Assembly: GCA_934573855.1 (NCBI GenBank)
Contig: CAKTMF010000002.1
Span: 62,001 to 126,000 of the forward strand
Reading direction: 5' to 3'
Source: an uncultured Oscillospiraceae bacterium
GTDB taxonomy: Bacteria > Bacillota > Clostridia > Oscillospirales > Oscillospiraceae
Length of the DNA stretch: 64,000 nt
The notes under the pieces are model-generated. The model made no database searches. It was not told the origin of the DNA and saw nothing but the letters and a program-made list of their open reading frames with translations. Shown here in pieces: positions 42,040 through 52,369 of this stretch; position 1 is the stretch's first letter; each line of letters opens with the position of its first letter. Both the position numbers and the translations under genes were made by a program.

Positions 42040-42068
42040 TTGACCGCGAACATATTTGCGTTTATAAT
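42040..42068 (+). promoter_or_regulatory. Promoter of the acidic membrane-protein pair
   Basis: Plus strand: TTGACC (42040-42045), 17-base spacer, perfect TATAAT (42063-42068). Only about 20 bases separate the expected start site from the first codon. Confidence 0.7.
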
Positions 42069-42095
42069 AGCTGTGATTGTTGTGATTGCAGCGAG

Positions 42096-43151
42096 GTGAC
42101 AGATATTAACAGACAAAGATTCCTTGCCGAGCTTGGCCGGCTGTTGACCTTCATGCAGGAGGACGACCGTCTGGCGGCTCTGGCCATGTATAATAAGCTC
42201 TTTGACGAGTCGTCGGACGAGCAGGCGCTTTTGCAGCTGCTCTCCTCCCCCACTCGTCAGGCCGTGCTTATCGCGAGAGCGTACAACGCCGGCTCCGGCG
42301 CTCCCCCCGCTGAGGACGCCGACGGTAGGCCGGGCTACGCCGCGGTCCTCGACACTATCCGTGCCGAGGCGCTCAACCGCGGGGTCCTCTCCGGAGAGGA
42401 CCGCTCCGCCGACCAGATCTCCATATTCGACGCTCCGGAGGCCGCCGCGGAGGAAAGCGCCCCCGAGAGTTCCCATGACGCGCCTCCCGCCGAGGGCGAG
42501 AGCGAGGAACCGGCCGAAGCCCCCGAGGAAAAGGCCGAGCCTGAGAAGCAGGAAAAGCCGGGCGTCGCTCTTCGCTTTGACGAGGAGGGCAACCTTGTTT
42601 TCGAGGATGTGGCGGAGGAACCCGAACAGGAAGAGAGCGCGGAGCCTGAGGAAAAGCCGGAGGATGCCGCCCCCGCTGCCGAGACCGGGTCCGCGGAGGA
42701 AAAGCCCCTCGGCGAGGCTCCCATGGCACCGGATCTTACCCCGACTGCGGACGCGTTCCTCGCGGCGGCCGAACCCGAGGCGAAGAGTCTTGTGACCGAG
42801 GAGCCTGAGCGCCGCGCGATAGTCTGGGCGCTCATCGGGTATGTGATACTCGCCGTTCCGCTCACGCTGGCGGGGCTCATGATCCTGCTCGTTCCCACAT
42901 TCGCCTCGCTCGCGCTGTCGGGCCTGTTCGGCGTCGTCGGCGTTATCGCGGTGTCCGCGGCATTCGGCGGCGGCTTCGCGATGTTCGCGAACGTGCTGGT
43001 GGTGCTTGGCGTGGCGCTCATGCTGCTGGCGCTGTCGCTCCTGTTCCTGTGGCTGTTCATCTGGTTCATCGTCAGCGTCATGGTCTCCCTTGTCGGCGGC
43101 GTGATAGCCCTTGGCCGCAAGTGGTGCTATAAGGAGGTGCAGGCCGAATGA
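42096..43151 (+). CDS. Acidic-linker membrane protein (DUF1700-like N-terminus)
   Basis: A 351-residue protein I cannot name exactly. The N-terminal 50 residues (RQRFLAELGRLLTFMQEDDRLAALAMYNKLFDE) resemble the helical HAAS/DUF1700 start that interacts with PadR-type regulators. A very acidic Glu/Ala/Pro region (about 100-225) is probably disordered. Three or four membrane helices close the protein. GTG at 42096 is chosen because the promoter lies only 30 bases upstream, which rules out earlier starts; no good ribosome binding site exists, so an ATT twelve bases on, after GAGGTGA, is not excluded. It is coupled to the next gene by ATGA. Confidence 0.65.
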   Translation: MTDINRQRFLAELGRLLTFMQEDDRLAALAMYNKLFDESSDEQALLQLLSSPTRQAVLIARAYNAGSGAPPAEDADGRPGYAAVLDTIRAEALNRGVLSGEDRSADQISIFDAPEAAAEESAPESSHDAPPAEGESEEPAEAPEEKAEPEKQEKPGVALRFDEEGNLVFEDVAEEPEQEESAEPEEKPEDAAPAAETGSAEEKPLGEAPMAPDLTPTADAFLAAAEPEAKSLVTEEPERRAIVWALIGYVILAVPLTLAGLMILLVPTFASLALSGLFGVVGVIAVSAAFGGGFAMFANVLVVLGVALMLLALSLLFLWLFIWFIVSVMVSLVGGVIALGRKWCYKEVQAE

Positions 43152-43348
43152 AAGGTGCATGGAAGGTGATCATCACCATCGCTCTTATCGCCGCGCTGAT
43201 CGGCGCGCTGTGCATGGGCGTCGGTCTGCTGACCGGCGCGAAGATGGACGTCATCTATCAGGTGCTGGATGACCGCTATCATGTCGAGGTCTACTACCGT
43301 TACGTCCTTGACGTCATCAACGCCGTTGCCTCCGCCGTGGCCGGCTGA
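43148..43348 (+). CDS. Small membrane protein, 66 residues
   Basis: A 66-residue protein with one membrane helix (WKVIITIALIAALIGALCMGVGLLTG) and a short outside tail with Tyr/Val-rich YHVEVYYRYVLDVINAVASAV. It is not recognised; it resembles the N-terminal anchor and start of longer DUF4097-type partners of DUF1700 proteins, with the rest missing. Its ATG overlaps the previous stop, with AAGGAGG upstream. A tandem of hairpins follows. Confidence 0.65.
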   Translation: MKGAWKVIITIALIAALIGALCMGVGLLTGAKMDVIYQVLDDRYHVEVYYRYVLDVINAVASAVAG

Positions 43349-43377
43349 GTACGGCAAATTCCATAAAGCTGATAAAG

Positions 43378-43409
43378 CCGGGGCGGCCCGAAATAATGGG
43401 CCGCCCCGG
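43378..43409 (+). terminator. First hairpin after the small membrane-protein gene
   Basis: CCGGGGCGGCCC pairs with GGGCCGCCCCGG around GAAATAAT; no strong T-run. Confidence 0.6.
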
Positions 43410-43454
43410 CTTACTTGTCACTCGCCGGCCGAAGCCGGCAGGCGAATATTGAAA

Positions 43455-43497
43455 AGCATGCGGTCTGTCCTTTCGGACAGACCGCATGCTTTTTTTC
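43455..43497. terminator. Bidirectional terminator before dnaJ end
   Basis: A 16-base perfect stem AGCATGCGGTCTGTCC with its complement around TTTC, then seven T on the plus strand; TTTTC follows on the minus strand too. It closes the dnaK operon. Confidence 0.88.
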
Positions 43498-43518
43498 GCA
43501 GCAGTGGGTATGGGGAAT

Positions 43519-44655
43519 TTATTTCTTGCGTTTGCCGAAGATATTCTTTCCGCCGTCGTACTCGCCCATGGAGGCGGCGAACTGGCGCAGAAGCTCCTTT
43601 TGGGAGGAGGTGAGGTTCCTCGGCACGGACACGCGCACGGTGACGAACTGGTCGCCCCTGCCGGAGCCGCGTAAGTACGGAACGCCCCTGCCGCGCATGC
43701 GCAGCACAGTGCCGTTCTGGGTCCCCTCGGGGATGGTGAGATTCATCGCGCCGTCGAGCGTGGGGACCTCGACCTCCGCGCCGAGAGCCGCCTGCGCGTA
43801 GCTGATCTCCTGCTCGAGGAGTACGGAGCTGCCGTCGCGCTTCAGGCGGGCGTGGGGACGCACCTGAATGATAACGTGCAGATCGCCGGCGGGACCGCCG
43901 TTGACGCCCGCGTTGCCCTGACCGCGCAGCGGGATAGCCTGCCCGTCGTCGATACCGGCGGGTATCTTCACCTTGAGCTTGTGCTGGCGGCGTATCTGTC
44001 CCATACCGCGGCAGGTCTTGCAGGGCTGGTGGATGATCTTGCCCGTGCCGCGGCACTTCTGGCAGGGTGCGGTGGTCTGCGCCATGCCGAAGGGCGTGCG
44101 GGTCGTTGTGCGCACCGTGCCGCTGCCCTTGCAGTCGGGGCATATCTCCGGCGTGGTGCCGGGCGCGCAGCCGCTGCCCTTGCAGTCGGGGCAGGTCTCC
44201 ACGCGGGAGGACGTGACCTCCTTCTCGCAGCCGAAGGCCGCCTCCTCAAAGCTGACGGAAACGCTGGTCTGGAGGTTTTCGCCGCGGCGGGGGGCGTTGG
44301 GGTTCGAGCGCGCCGAACCGCCGAAGCCGCCAAAGCCGCCGAATATGTCGCCGAATATATCGCCCAGATCGCCGAAGCCCTCAAAGCCCGCGCCTCCGAA
44401 GCCGCCGCCGCTGAAGCCGGCGTTCGGGTCAAAGGCCGCGTGGCCGAACTGGTCGTACTTCTTGCGCTTCTCGTCGTCGGAGAGGACGGCGTAGGCCTCG
44501 TTGGCCTCCTTGAAGCGCTCCTCACAGGCCTTGTCGCCGGGGTGCAGGTCGGGGTGGTTCTCCTTCGTGACCTTGCGGTACGCTTTCCTTATTTCTTCTG
44601 CAGAGGCGCTTTTGTCAACGCCAAGCACCTCGTAATAATCTCGTTTTTCTGCCAT
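43519..44655 (-). CDS. dnaJ: Chaperone DnaJ (Hsp40)
   Basis: A 378-residue type I DnaJ that stimulates DnaK ATPase and delivers clients. The J domain has the HPD motif (KENHPDLHPG, near 35). A Gly/Phe-rich linker (GFSGGGFGGAGFEGFGDLG) follows, then four CxxCxGxG zinc repeats (CPDCKGSG twice, CQKCRGTG, CKTCRGMG) and the C-terminal client-binding barrels. ATG at 44655 has AGGTG six bases before; an ATG nine bases upstream is a poorer choice. It is last in the hrcA-grpE-dnaK-dnaJ unit. Confidence 0.96.
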   Translation of the reverse strand: MAEKRDYYEVLGVDKSASAEEIRKAYRKVTKENHPDLHPGDKACEERFKEANEAYAVLSDDEKRKKYDQFGHAAFDPNAGFSGGGFGGAGFEGFGDLGDIFGDIFGGFGGFGGSARSNPNAPRRGENLQTSVSVSFEEAAFGCEKEVTSSRVETCPDCKGSGCAPGTTPEICPDCKGSGTVRTTTRTPFGMAQTTAPCQKCRGTGKIIHQPCKTCRGMGQIRRQHKLKVKIPAGIDDGQAIPLRGQGNAGVNGGPAGDLHVIIQVRPHARLKRDGSSVLLEQEISYAQAALGAEVEVPTLDGAMNLTIPEGTQNGTVLRMRGRGVPYLRGSGRGDQFVTVRVSVPRNLTSSQKELLRQFAASMGEYDGGKNIFGKRKK

Positions 44656-44851
44656 ATAATGCACCTACCAATACTCGGCCCGGCATACGGACGCCGTGAG
44701 CCGTTCCCCACTGACTGAGCGGCGGGGGTGCGAGAGGTCATGTCAAAGGCTCTTAAAGCTTTTGACACACCAATGAGGCGGGGGTGGAAGCCCTCGCCTC
44801 AAAGGGTCGCGATCTATCAAATAAAGGGGATAAAATGGGGGGCGTGAAAAA
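44656..44851. repeat. dnaK-dnaJ spacer with inverted and direct repeats
   Basis: There is no gene in these 196 bases. GTCAAAGGC (44742-44750) and GCTTTTGAC (44758-44766) form a small hairpin, GAGGCG (44775-44780) and CGCCTC (44795-44800) another, and GGCGGGGGTG occurs twice (44721-44730, 44777-44786). No T-run follows, so processing or stability elements are as likely as attenuation. Confidence 0.5.
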
Positions 44852-46711
<1,860 letters not shown>

Positions 46712-46773
46712 AATATGTTTCCTCCTGTATAGTGAATATTTTACTAAATAAATATATAACAAACGGTTTCCCG

Positions 46774-47376
46774 TCAGTTAGCGACTTTTACCATGGCGAA
46801 GCGGATGACCTTATCGCCGATCCTGAAGCCCTGCTGGAACACCTCAACGATCTCGCTCTCGCCCTTTTCCTCATCCTCGACGTGCATGACGGCGTTGTGG
46901 AGGTTGGGGTCGAATTTCTTGCCGAGGCTCTCTATCTCGGTGACGCCGAGCTTTTCCATCGTGGCCTTGAACTGGGCCATTATCATCTCGACGCCGCGGC
47001 GGTAAGCCTCGTCCGCGCACTGCAGGGCCAGCGCACGCTCAAGATTGTCGTACACCGGAAGGAACTTCGTGAGGACGTCTGCCTTGATGTCGCCGTAGAG
47101 GCTGTCGCGCTCCTTCTGGCTGCGCTTGCGGTAGTTGTCGTACTCGGCGTACAGCCTGAGATACCTGTCGTTGGCCGCGGCCATCTCGGCGGCGTGCTTT
47201 TCCTCGGCGCTCTTTTCGGCGCTTTTCTTTTCCTCGGCCTTTTTGTCCTTCTTGGAGGACTTCTTGTCGTCCTTTTTCTCTTCCGGCTTTGTCTCTTCCT
47301 TTATATCTTCGGCAGCCGTTCCCGCTTTTGCTTCCTCCTCGGGAACTGCCTGCTTTTCCTTGTTATCTGTGTTCAT
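46774..47376 (-). CDS. grpE: Nucleotide exchange factor GrpE
   Basis: A 200-residue GrpE. A highly charged, disordered Lys/Glu-rich N-terminus (about 1-65) precedes the long dimerising helix (YLRLYAEYDNYRKRSQKERDSLYGDIK) and the C-terminal beta domain with the signature FDPNLHNAVMHVEDEEKGESEIVEVFQQGFRIGDKVIRFAMVKV-type ending. It releases ADP from DnaK. Its start overlaps the end of hrcA by 14 bases. Confidence 0.96.
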   Translation of the reverse strand: MNTDNKEKQAVPEEEAKAGTAAEDIKEETKPEEKKDDKKSSKKDKKAEEKKSAEKSAEEKHAAEMAAANDRYLRLYAEYDNYRKRSQKERDSLYGDIKADVLTKFLPVYDNLERALALQCADEAYRRGVEMIMAQFKATMEKLGVTEIESLGKKFDPNLHNAVMHVEDEEKGESEIVEVFQQGFRIGDKVIRFAMVKVAN

Positions 47377-48454
47377 TGTCCGTGTCTCCCTTGATTATCA
47401 GTTTGTTGTGCATGCCCTCGGGGGGCGCCTCGCCTCCGCCGAGCCTCCGCGAAAGCCCCGCGGCCAGAAAGCTGAGCTTCGCGGCCACGGCGGAATAGTC
47501 CATGCGCGTGGGGCCTACCACGCCGATAAGCCCGCGGGTATTGTCGCCCGCGTCGTAGCTCGCGATGACCACGCTCGAGTCCTTCAGCTCCTCGGCCACA
47601 TTCTCCGGCCCGATCAGCACCCGCACCTCGTCGGCAGGGTACATCTCCTCCCCCGACGGCAGGACATGACCGCCGCTCGAGAGGTAATTCATGAGCCTGT
47701 GCGCCTTTTCGGGGTCCCGGAACTCCGGCTGGCTCAGTAGCCTGTTCTCGCCCGTCACCGCCGCCGCGGGCGTCACCGCCTCGCTGAGTACCTCGATGGT
47801 GAACGCCGCGATGACGGAGGTAAGACCCATCGTGTCGGCCGCGGCGCGCTCCGTTGAGCTGATGAGAATCGGGGTCACCTGATCCTCGGAGATGTTGGTG
47901 AAGCTCGCGTTGAAGAGGTTCGAGAGCTTCTGCACCATGCTCCGGTCGACGGAGACGGGCAGATGGACGAGCTTATTCTTCACGGTGTTGTTGGAGAGCA
48001 TGACCACGATGATGAAGGTGTTCGCGTCGACATAGATGATATCGAAGCGCTTGATGGTCACGGCCACCTGCGCCGACAGCGCCAGCGCCGGGTAGTCGGT
48101 GAGCTGGGAGGCGAGACGGCTCACGTCGCGGATACTGTCGTCGAGCTGCATGAGCTTTTCGTTCATGCGCCGGTTGATGTCCTCCGACTCCTCGAGGGAG
48201 AGCTTCTGCTTCTCCATAAGCTCGTTGACGTACATCCGGTAGCCCATCGGGGTCGGGACGCGTCCGGCGGAGGTGTGCGGCTGCTCAAGGTAGCCCATGC
48301 TCACCAGCTCCGCGAGTTCATTGCGGATAGTGGCCGGCGAGCAGCCCAGCCCCGCATGCTCCGCGATGGCCTTGCTGCCCACAGGCTCGGCGGTCTTGAC
48401 GTACTCATCAATGACGGCTGCCAGTATTTTCTTTTTCCGTTCACTGATACCCAT
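47363..48454 (-). CDS. hrcA: Heat-inducible transcription repressor HrcA
   Basis: A 363-residue repressor with an N-terminal winged helix (ERKKKILAAVIDEYVKTAEPVGSKAI; CSPATIRNELAELVSMGYLEQPHTSAGRVPT) and the GAF-like and insertion domains. It binds the CIRCE element and is folded by GroEL, so that unfolded protein relieves repression. ATG at 48454 has GGAGG ten bases before. It is first in its own operon, directly behind a CIRCE-bearing promoter. Confidence 0.96.
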   Translation of the reverse strand: MGISERKKKILAAVIDEYVKTAEPVGSKAIAEHAGLGCSPATIRNELAELVSMGYLEQPHTSAGRVPTPMGYRMYVNELMEKQKLSLEESEDINRRMNEKLMQLDDSIRDVSRLASQLTDYPALALSAQVAVTIKRFDIIYVDANTFIIVVMLSNNTVKNKLVHLPVSVDRSMVQKLSNLFNASFTNISEDQVTPILISSTERAAADTMGLTSVIAAFTIEVLSEAVTPAAAVTGENRLLSQPEFRDPEKAHRLMNYLSSGGHVLPSGEEMYPADEVRVLIGPENVAEELKDSSVVIASYDAGDNTRGLIGVVGPTRMDYSAVAAKLSFLAAGLSRRLGGGEAPPEGMHNKLIIKGDTDNEHR

Positions 48455-48472
48455 GCCCTGACTGCCTCCGCG

Positions 48473-48522
48473 TTAGCACTCGTCGCCATCGACTGTTGGC
48501 ACTCTCTTCTTTCGAGTGCTAA
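48473..48522. promoter_or_regulatory. CIRCE operator plus an extra half-site
   Basis: TTGGCACTC (48496-48504), nine bases, GAGTGCTAA (48514-48522): one mismatch from the CIRCE consensus. A further perfect left arm, TTAGCACTC, lies at 48473-48481 in direct orientation, 14 bases away. Confidence 0.92.
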
Positions 48523-48549
48523 TATACCATTCCTTTCCCGCCTTGTCAA
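48521..48549 (-). promoter_or_regulatory. Promoter of hrcA-grpE-dnaK-dnaJ
   Basis: Minus strand: perfect TTGACA (48544-48549), 17-base spacer, TATATT (48521-48526). CIRCE begins inside the -10, so HrcA binding would block initiation. The stretch 48550-48680 holds nothing I can identify. Confidence 0.85.
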
Positions 48550-48680
48550 TAGTTTCGCCCGGAGTTATACAGATAATTCACACTTCATTCAAAAATCGGG
48601 CGGCTGCTTTTTTCGGAGGAAATACGCCTCCCCTTTGGTCGTTTTTCATTGTGCAGACCATTTACTGCGCTCCTAAGCAT

Positions 48681-48721
48681 AAGACCGCCGCCCGCGCCGA
48701 AAAGGCGCGGGCGGCGGTCTT
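48681..48721. terminator. Terminator of trkA-trkH
   Basis: An 18-base stem AAGACCGCCGCCCGCGCC with its complement around GAAAA; A and T runs lie outside. It is downstream of trkH on the minus strand. Confidence 0.75.
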
Positions 48722-48735
48722 ACTATATCATCTCA

Positions 48736-50184
48736 TCAGCTTCTGCTGCGCTTCCAGCAGCTCGGGTAGAAGAGGATGAGCATGGGGTATATCTCCAGCC
48801 TGCCAAGCAGCATGGCGAAGGTCATGACGATCTTCGAGAGCGGCGAGAATATTGCGAAATTCCCCATCGGCCCTACGAGCGACAGGCCGGGGCCGACGTT
48901 TGAAAGGCAGGTGAGCGACGCGGTGAAGCTCGTGACATGGTCGTAGCCGTCAAGGCTCACCACGAAGGTGCAGAGCATGAGTATGAGCGTATAGAGAATG
49001 AAATACGCGTACATACTGCGGGAAAGCTCCGGCTCGATACGCCGTCCGTCCATCTGGACGCGGCGGACGGTGCGGGGAGAAAGCACCTGGCGAAGGTCGG
49101 CGAAGGCGGAGCGCACGAGTATCATCACGCGCGAGAGCTTGAGACCGCCGCCGGTGCCGCCGGCGCAGCCGCCGATGAACATCAGCCCCACAATGATGAG
49201 CTGGCAGTACTGCGGCCAGAGCGTGAAGTCCACCGTGCCGAAGCCCGCCGTACTCATGATGGAGGTGACGTTGAAGAACGCGTGGCGCAGCCCCGTGCCG
49301 TAGCCGCCGTACATATTGCCTATGCACAGCGTGATGGCGGCAACGGAGAGCGCGATGATGGAGAGGAAGCAGCGAAGCTCCTCGTTTTTCAGCGCGTCGC
49401 GCGCCCGCCCCAGAAGAATTAGGTAGTATAGGTTGAAGTTCGCCGAAAAGAGGACGAGGAAAATGCCGATGACCACCTCGATATACACGCTGTCAAATGC
49501 GGCTATGCTGGCCGCGCGGGTCGAAAAGCCGCCTGTGCCGGCGGTGGCGAAGGCGTGGAGCAGCGCGTCATAAAAGCTCATCCCGCCCAGCAGCAGGAGT
49601 CCCGTCTCGATCACCGTGAGCCCGGTATATATAAGGTAGAGTATCTTTGCTGTGTTGCGCAGGCGCGGCACGAGCTTGCCCACGGTCGGGCCGGGGACCT
49701 CGGCGCGCATGATGTGCATGGCGTGGTCGCCGCCCATGGGCAGCACCGCCATTATAAACACCAGTATGCCCATGCCGCCTATCCAGTGGGTGAAGGAGCG
49801 CCAGAACAGCCCGCCGCGCGTCATGCTCTCGACGTCGGTGACGATGGTGGAGCCTGTGGTGGTGAGACCGGAGACGGTCTCGAACACCGCGTCCAGATAG
49901 CTCGGGATATCGCCGCCGAGGACAAAGGGCAGCGCGCCGAAAAGCCCCATCAGCACCCACGCGAGGCCCACGCTCACATAGCCCTCGCGGGCGAAGATGG
50001 CGTGGTTGTCCGTCCGTCCTGAGAGCCAGAGCGCTCCCCCGGCGGCGGCCGCGGCAAGGATGCTTATTATGAAGTTCGTCACGCTCTCATGATAGCACAG
50101 CCCCGCGATGAGCGGCAGGATCATCAGCCCCGCCAGTATCAGCAGGACGCTGCCGAGAATGCGGCGCACCATTTTATGGTTCAT
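48736..50184 (-). CDS. trkH: Potassium uptake transporter, TrkH/KtrB family
   Basis: A 482-residue membrane transporter with four M1-P-M2 repeats. The selectivity loops are recognisable: SGLTTTGST, TAGTGGFST, STAGFGTVD and LSNVGPGLS. The length and the order with TrkA indicate the TrkH type rather than the shorter KtrB. It forms the pore; TrkA gates it. It begins two bases after the trkA stop, so coupling is likely. Confidence 0.93.
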   Translation of the reverse strand: MNHKMVRRILGSVLLILAGLMILPLIAGLCYHESVTNFIISILAAAAAGGALWLSGRTDNHAIFAREGYVSVGLAWVLMGLFGALPFVLGGDIPSYLDAVFETVSGLTTTGSTIVTDVESMTRGGLFWRSFTHWIGGMGILVFIMAVLPMGGDHAMHIMRAEVPGPTVGKLVPRLRNTAKILYLIYTGLTVIETGLLLLGGMSFYDALLHAFATAGTGGFSTRAASIAAFDSVYIEVVIGIFLVLFSANFNLYYLILLGRARDALKNEELRCFLSIIALSVAAITLCIGNMYGGYGTGLRHAFFNVTSIMSTAGFGTVDFTLWPQYCQLIIVGLMFIGGCAGGTGGGLKLSRVMILVRSAFADLRQVLSPRTVRRVQMDGRRIEPELSRSMYAYFILYTLILMLCTFVVSLDGYDHVTSFTASLTCLSNVGPGLSLVGPMGNFAIFSPLSKIVMTFAMLLGRLEIYPMLILFYPSCWKRSRS

Positions 50185-50186
50185 CT

Positions 50187-51545
50187 TTATGCCTCAACTA
50201 TCTCGTCTATGTTTTGCAGCCGGCCCGCGGCGGTGATCACCACCGCGTGGTCGCCGGGGAGGATGACGGTATTGCCGTCGGGGACTATGCTGTGCTCGCC
50301 GCGGATGACGGTGCTGATGAGGACGCCGCTTTTGAGCTTCAGCTCCCTGAGCGGCTTCCCGGCGCACAGGGCGCCCTCGTTCACGCGAAACTCCAGCGCC
50401 TCGACCTTGCCGTCGGCAAGGCGGTAGAGCGACTCCATGCTGCCGCCGACGGAATTGCTCATCGCACGGACATAGCGGGCGAGGAGCTGCGCGACAAGCT
50501 CCTTGGGCGAGACGATACACTCGAGACCCGAGGATTCGAGCAGCTCGGAATAATGCTCGCGGTTGACCTTGGTGACGATCTTGCCCACCTCGCAGCGGCG
50601 GGCGTACATGGAGGTTATCATGTTGTCGCCGTCGTCGCCGGTGAGAGAGACGAACGCGTCGGCGGAGCGTATGCCCTCCTCGAGCAGCACCTCGCTGCGC
50701 GTGCCGTCGCCGCAGATGATCTGCGCGTCGGGAATCATGTCGCAGAGCAGCTCGCAGCGCTCCCTGTCCACCTCCACCACGCACACGGACATGCCGCTGT
50801 CCATGAGGAGCTGGGCGAGGTACACGCATATCCTGCCGCCGCCCATTATCATGACACTCTTGACGGGCTTTTTGTATTCGCCCGCCGCGATGAAGAAGCG
50901 CCGAAGCTCGTTCGACGAGCCGGAAACGCTCAGGCGGTCGCCGGAGCGCAGTTCAAAATCGCCGTTGGGAATGATGGCCTCGCCGCCGCGCTCGACGACG
51001 CCGACCAGCACCCTCGCACCGAAAACGCGCGGCAGGTCGCGCAGACGCACCCCGTCGAGCTTCGCGCCCGGCTGGATACGGTGTTCGATTATCTCGGCGC
51101 TGCCCTTGGAAAAGGCGTCCACACGCACCGCGCTGGGGAAGCGGAGTATGCGGGATATCTCCTTCGCGCACTCGTACTCGGGATTCACGATCACGGACAG
51201 GCCCAGCGCCTCGCGCAGGAACTCCGTCTGCATGAGGTACTCCGGGTCCCTTATGCGGGCGATGACGTGCTTCGTGCCGATCCTGCGCGCGGAAATGCCG
51301 CAGACCATGTTCAGCTCGTCGTCCTTCGTGGCGGCCATGATAAGGTCGGCGTCCTCCGCCCCGGCCTCGCGCAGGGTCTCGGGGTTCGCGGCGCTGCCCT
51401 CTACGCATATGACGTCAAGCTCGTTTGAAAGGCGGCGGATTATGTCCGGGTCACGGTCGATGACGGTGATGTCGTGGCCCTCTCCGGCCAGCGTTCTTGC
51501 GACGCTCGTGCCTACCTTGCCCGCGCCTGCGACGATTATTTTCAT
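50187..51545 (-). CDS. trkA: Trk potassium system regulator TrkA (two RCK domains)
   Basis: A 452-residue peripheral protein made of two RCK_N/RCK_C units. The first opens MKIIVAGAGKVGTSVARTLAGEGHDITVID, and the second SVMIMGGGRICVYLAQLLMDSGMSVCVVEVD near 230, both GxGxxG nucleotide-binding folds; each is followed by a TrkA_C domain (near 145-210 and 370-450). Binding of NAD(H) or ATP controls the TrkH pore. ATG at 51545 follows CGGAG. Confidence 0.94.
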   Translation of the reverse strand: MKIIVAGAGKVGTSVARTLAGEGHDITVIDRDPDIIRRLSNELDVICVEGSAANPETLREAGAEDADLIMAATKDDELNMVCGISARRIGTKHVIARIRDPEYLMQTEFLREALGLSVIVNPEYECAKEISRILRFPSAVRVDAFSKGSAEIIEHRIQPGAKLDGVRLRDLPRVFGARVLVGVVERGGEAIIPNGDFELRSGDRLSVSGSSNELRRFFIAAGEYKKPVKSVMIMGGGRICVYLAQLLMDSGMSVCVVEVDRERCELLCDMIPDAQIICGDGTRSEVLLEEGIRSADAFVSLTGDDGDNMITSMYARRCEVGKIVTKVNREHYSELLESSGLECIVSPKELVAQLLARYVRAMSNSVGGSMESLYRLADGKVEALEFRVNEGALCAGKPLRELKLKSGVLISTVIRGEHSIVPDGNTVILPGDHAVVITAAGRLQNIDEIVEA

Positions 51546-51579
51546 ATAAACGCTCCGTTCTGATAAATGGCTTTACCCG

Positions 51580-51607
51580 ATTATAGCATGAAACAGGGAA
51601 AAAACAA
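51580..51607 (-). promoter_or_regulatory. Promoter of trkA-trkH
   Basis: Minus strand: TTGTTT (51602-51607), 16-base spacer, perfect TATAAT (51580-51585). It is back to back with the promoter of the DUF2461 unit. Confidence 0.6.
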
Positions 51608-51628
51608 CAGCTTCTTCACTCCGTTTTC

Positions 51629-51657
51629 TTGATAAAGCCCGCTCGATGTGGTAAAAT
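51629..51657 (+). promoter_or_regulatory. Promoter of the DUF2461-glycosyltransferase unit
   Basis: Plus strand: TTGATA (51629-51634), 17-base spacer, TAAAAT (51652-51657), 28 bases before the ATG. Confidence 0.65.
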
Positions 51658-51685
51658 AACGGGGAATGAACAGGAGATTTACGGT

Positions 51686-52369
51686 ATGTTTAAGGGTTTT
51701 ACGGAAAAAACGCCGGAGTTCCTGCTGGAGCTGGCGTTCAACAACGAGCGGCCGTGGTTCGCGGCGCACAGAGACGAGTTTGAGGAGCATGTGAACGGAC
51801 CCATGAAGGCGCTCATGCGCGAGACGGTGGACAGTCTCAACGAGAGATATCCCGACGTCGGCTTTGAGGGACACCTTTCACGCATTTACCGGGACGCGCG
51901 GCGGCTCTTCGGCCGCGGGCCGTTCAAGGACCATCTGTGGATGTCGGTGAACAGCGCGGACGCCGGCAGGCACGGCCCCGCCTTCTGGTTTGAGATAAGC
52001 CCGCGCGGGTGCAGCTACGGCGCGGCGTGGTACGAGATATCCCCCGCCGGGATGGCGGGCTTTCGCTCGGCCATCGATGCGAACCCCGCCCGCTTCGCGC
52101 GTATCGCGGAGGACATCACGAAGATAGACGGCATATGGCTCTGCGGCGAGGAATACGCCCGGCCCAAGGGCGACCTCGGCGAGACTATCAATCCCTGGTA
52201 CAACAGAAAAAGCGTCGGCTGCGGCCGGGAGCGCGGCTTTGAGGGCGACATGCTCTCGCCGGAGCTGCCGGAGATACTCGCCGGCGAATACGCGAGATTC
52301 ATGCCCCTATACGACTTCCTGCGGGAGCTTTACCGCACCGTGGGAGACCCTGTCCGGGAGGAAAGATAA
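51686..52369 (+). CDS. DUF2461 family protein
   Basis: A 227-residue DUF2461 protein, function unknown. The family opening FTEKTPEFLLELAFNNERPWFAAHRDEFE is followed by the core LSRIYRDARRLFGRGPFKDHLWMSV and FWFEISPRGCSYGAAWYEISP. Members are found with very different neighbours across bacteria and fungi. ATG at 51686 has CAGGAG ten bases before. Its TAA directly abuts the ATG of the glycosyltransferase. Confidence 0.88.
   Translation: MFKGFTEKTPEFLLELAFNNERPWFAAHRDEFEEHVNGPMKALMRETVDSLNERYPDVGFEGHLSRIYRDARRLFGRGPFKDHLWMSVNSADAGRHGPAFWFEISPRGCSYGAAWYEISPAGMAGFRSAIDANPARFARIAEDITKIDGIWLCGEEYARPKGDLGETINPWYNRKSVGCGRERGFEGDMLSPELPEILAGEYARFMPLYDFLRELYRTVGDPVREER

Noticed and set aside
41895..42095. 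Upstream extension of the acidic membrane protein to an ATG at 41895
   Set aside because: The extension runs across the proS start and both divergent promoters; its translation is Cys/Arg-rich and unlike the rest of the protein.
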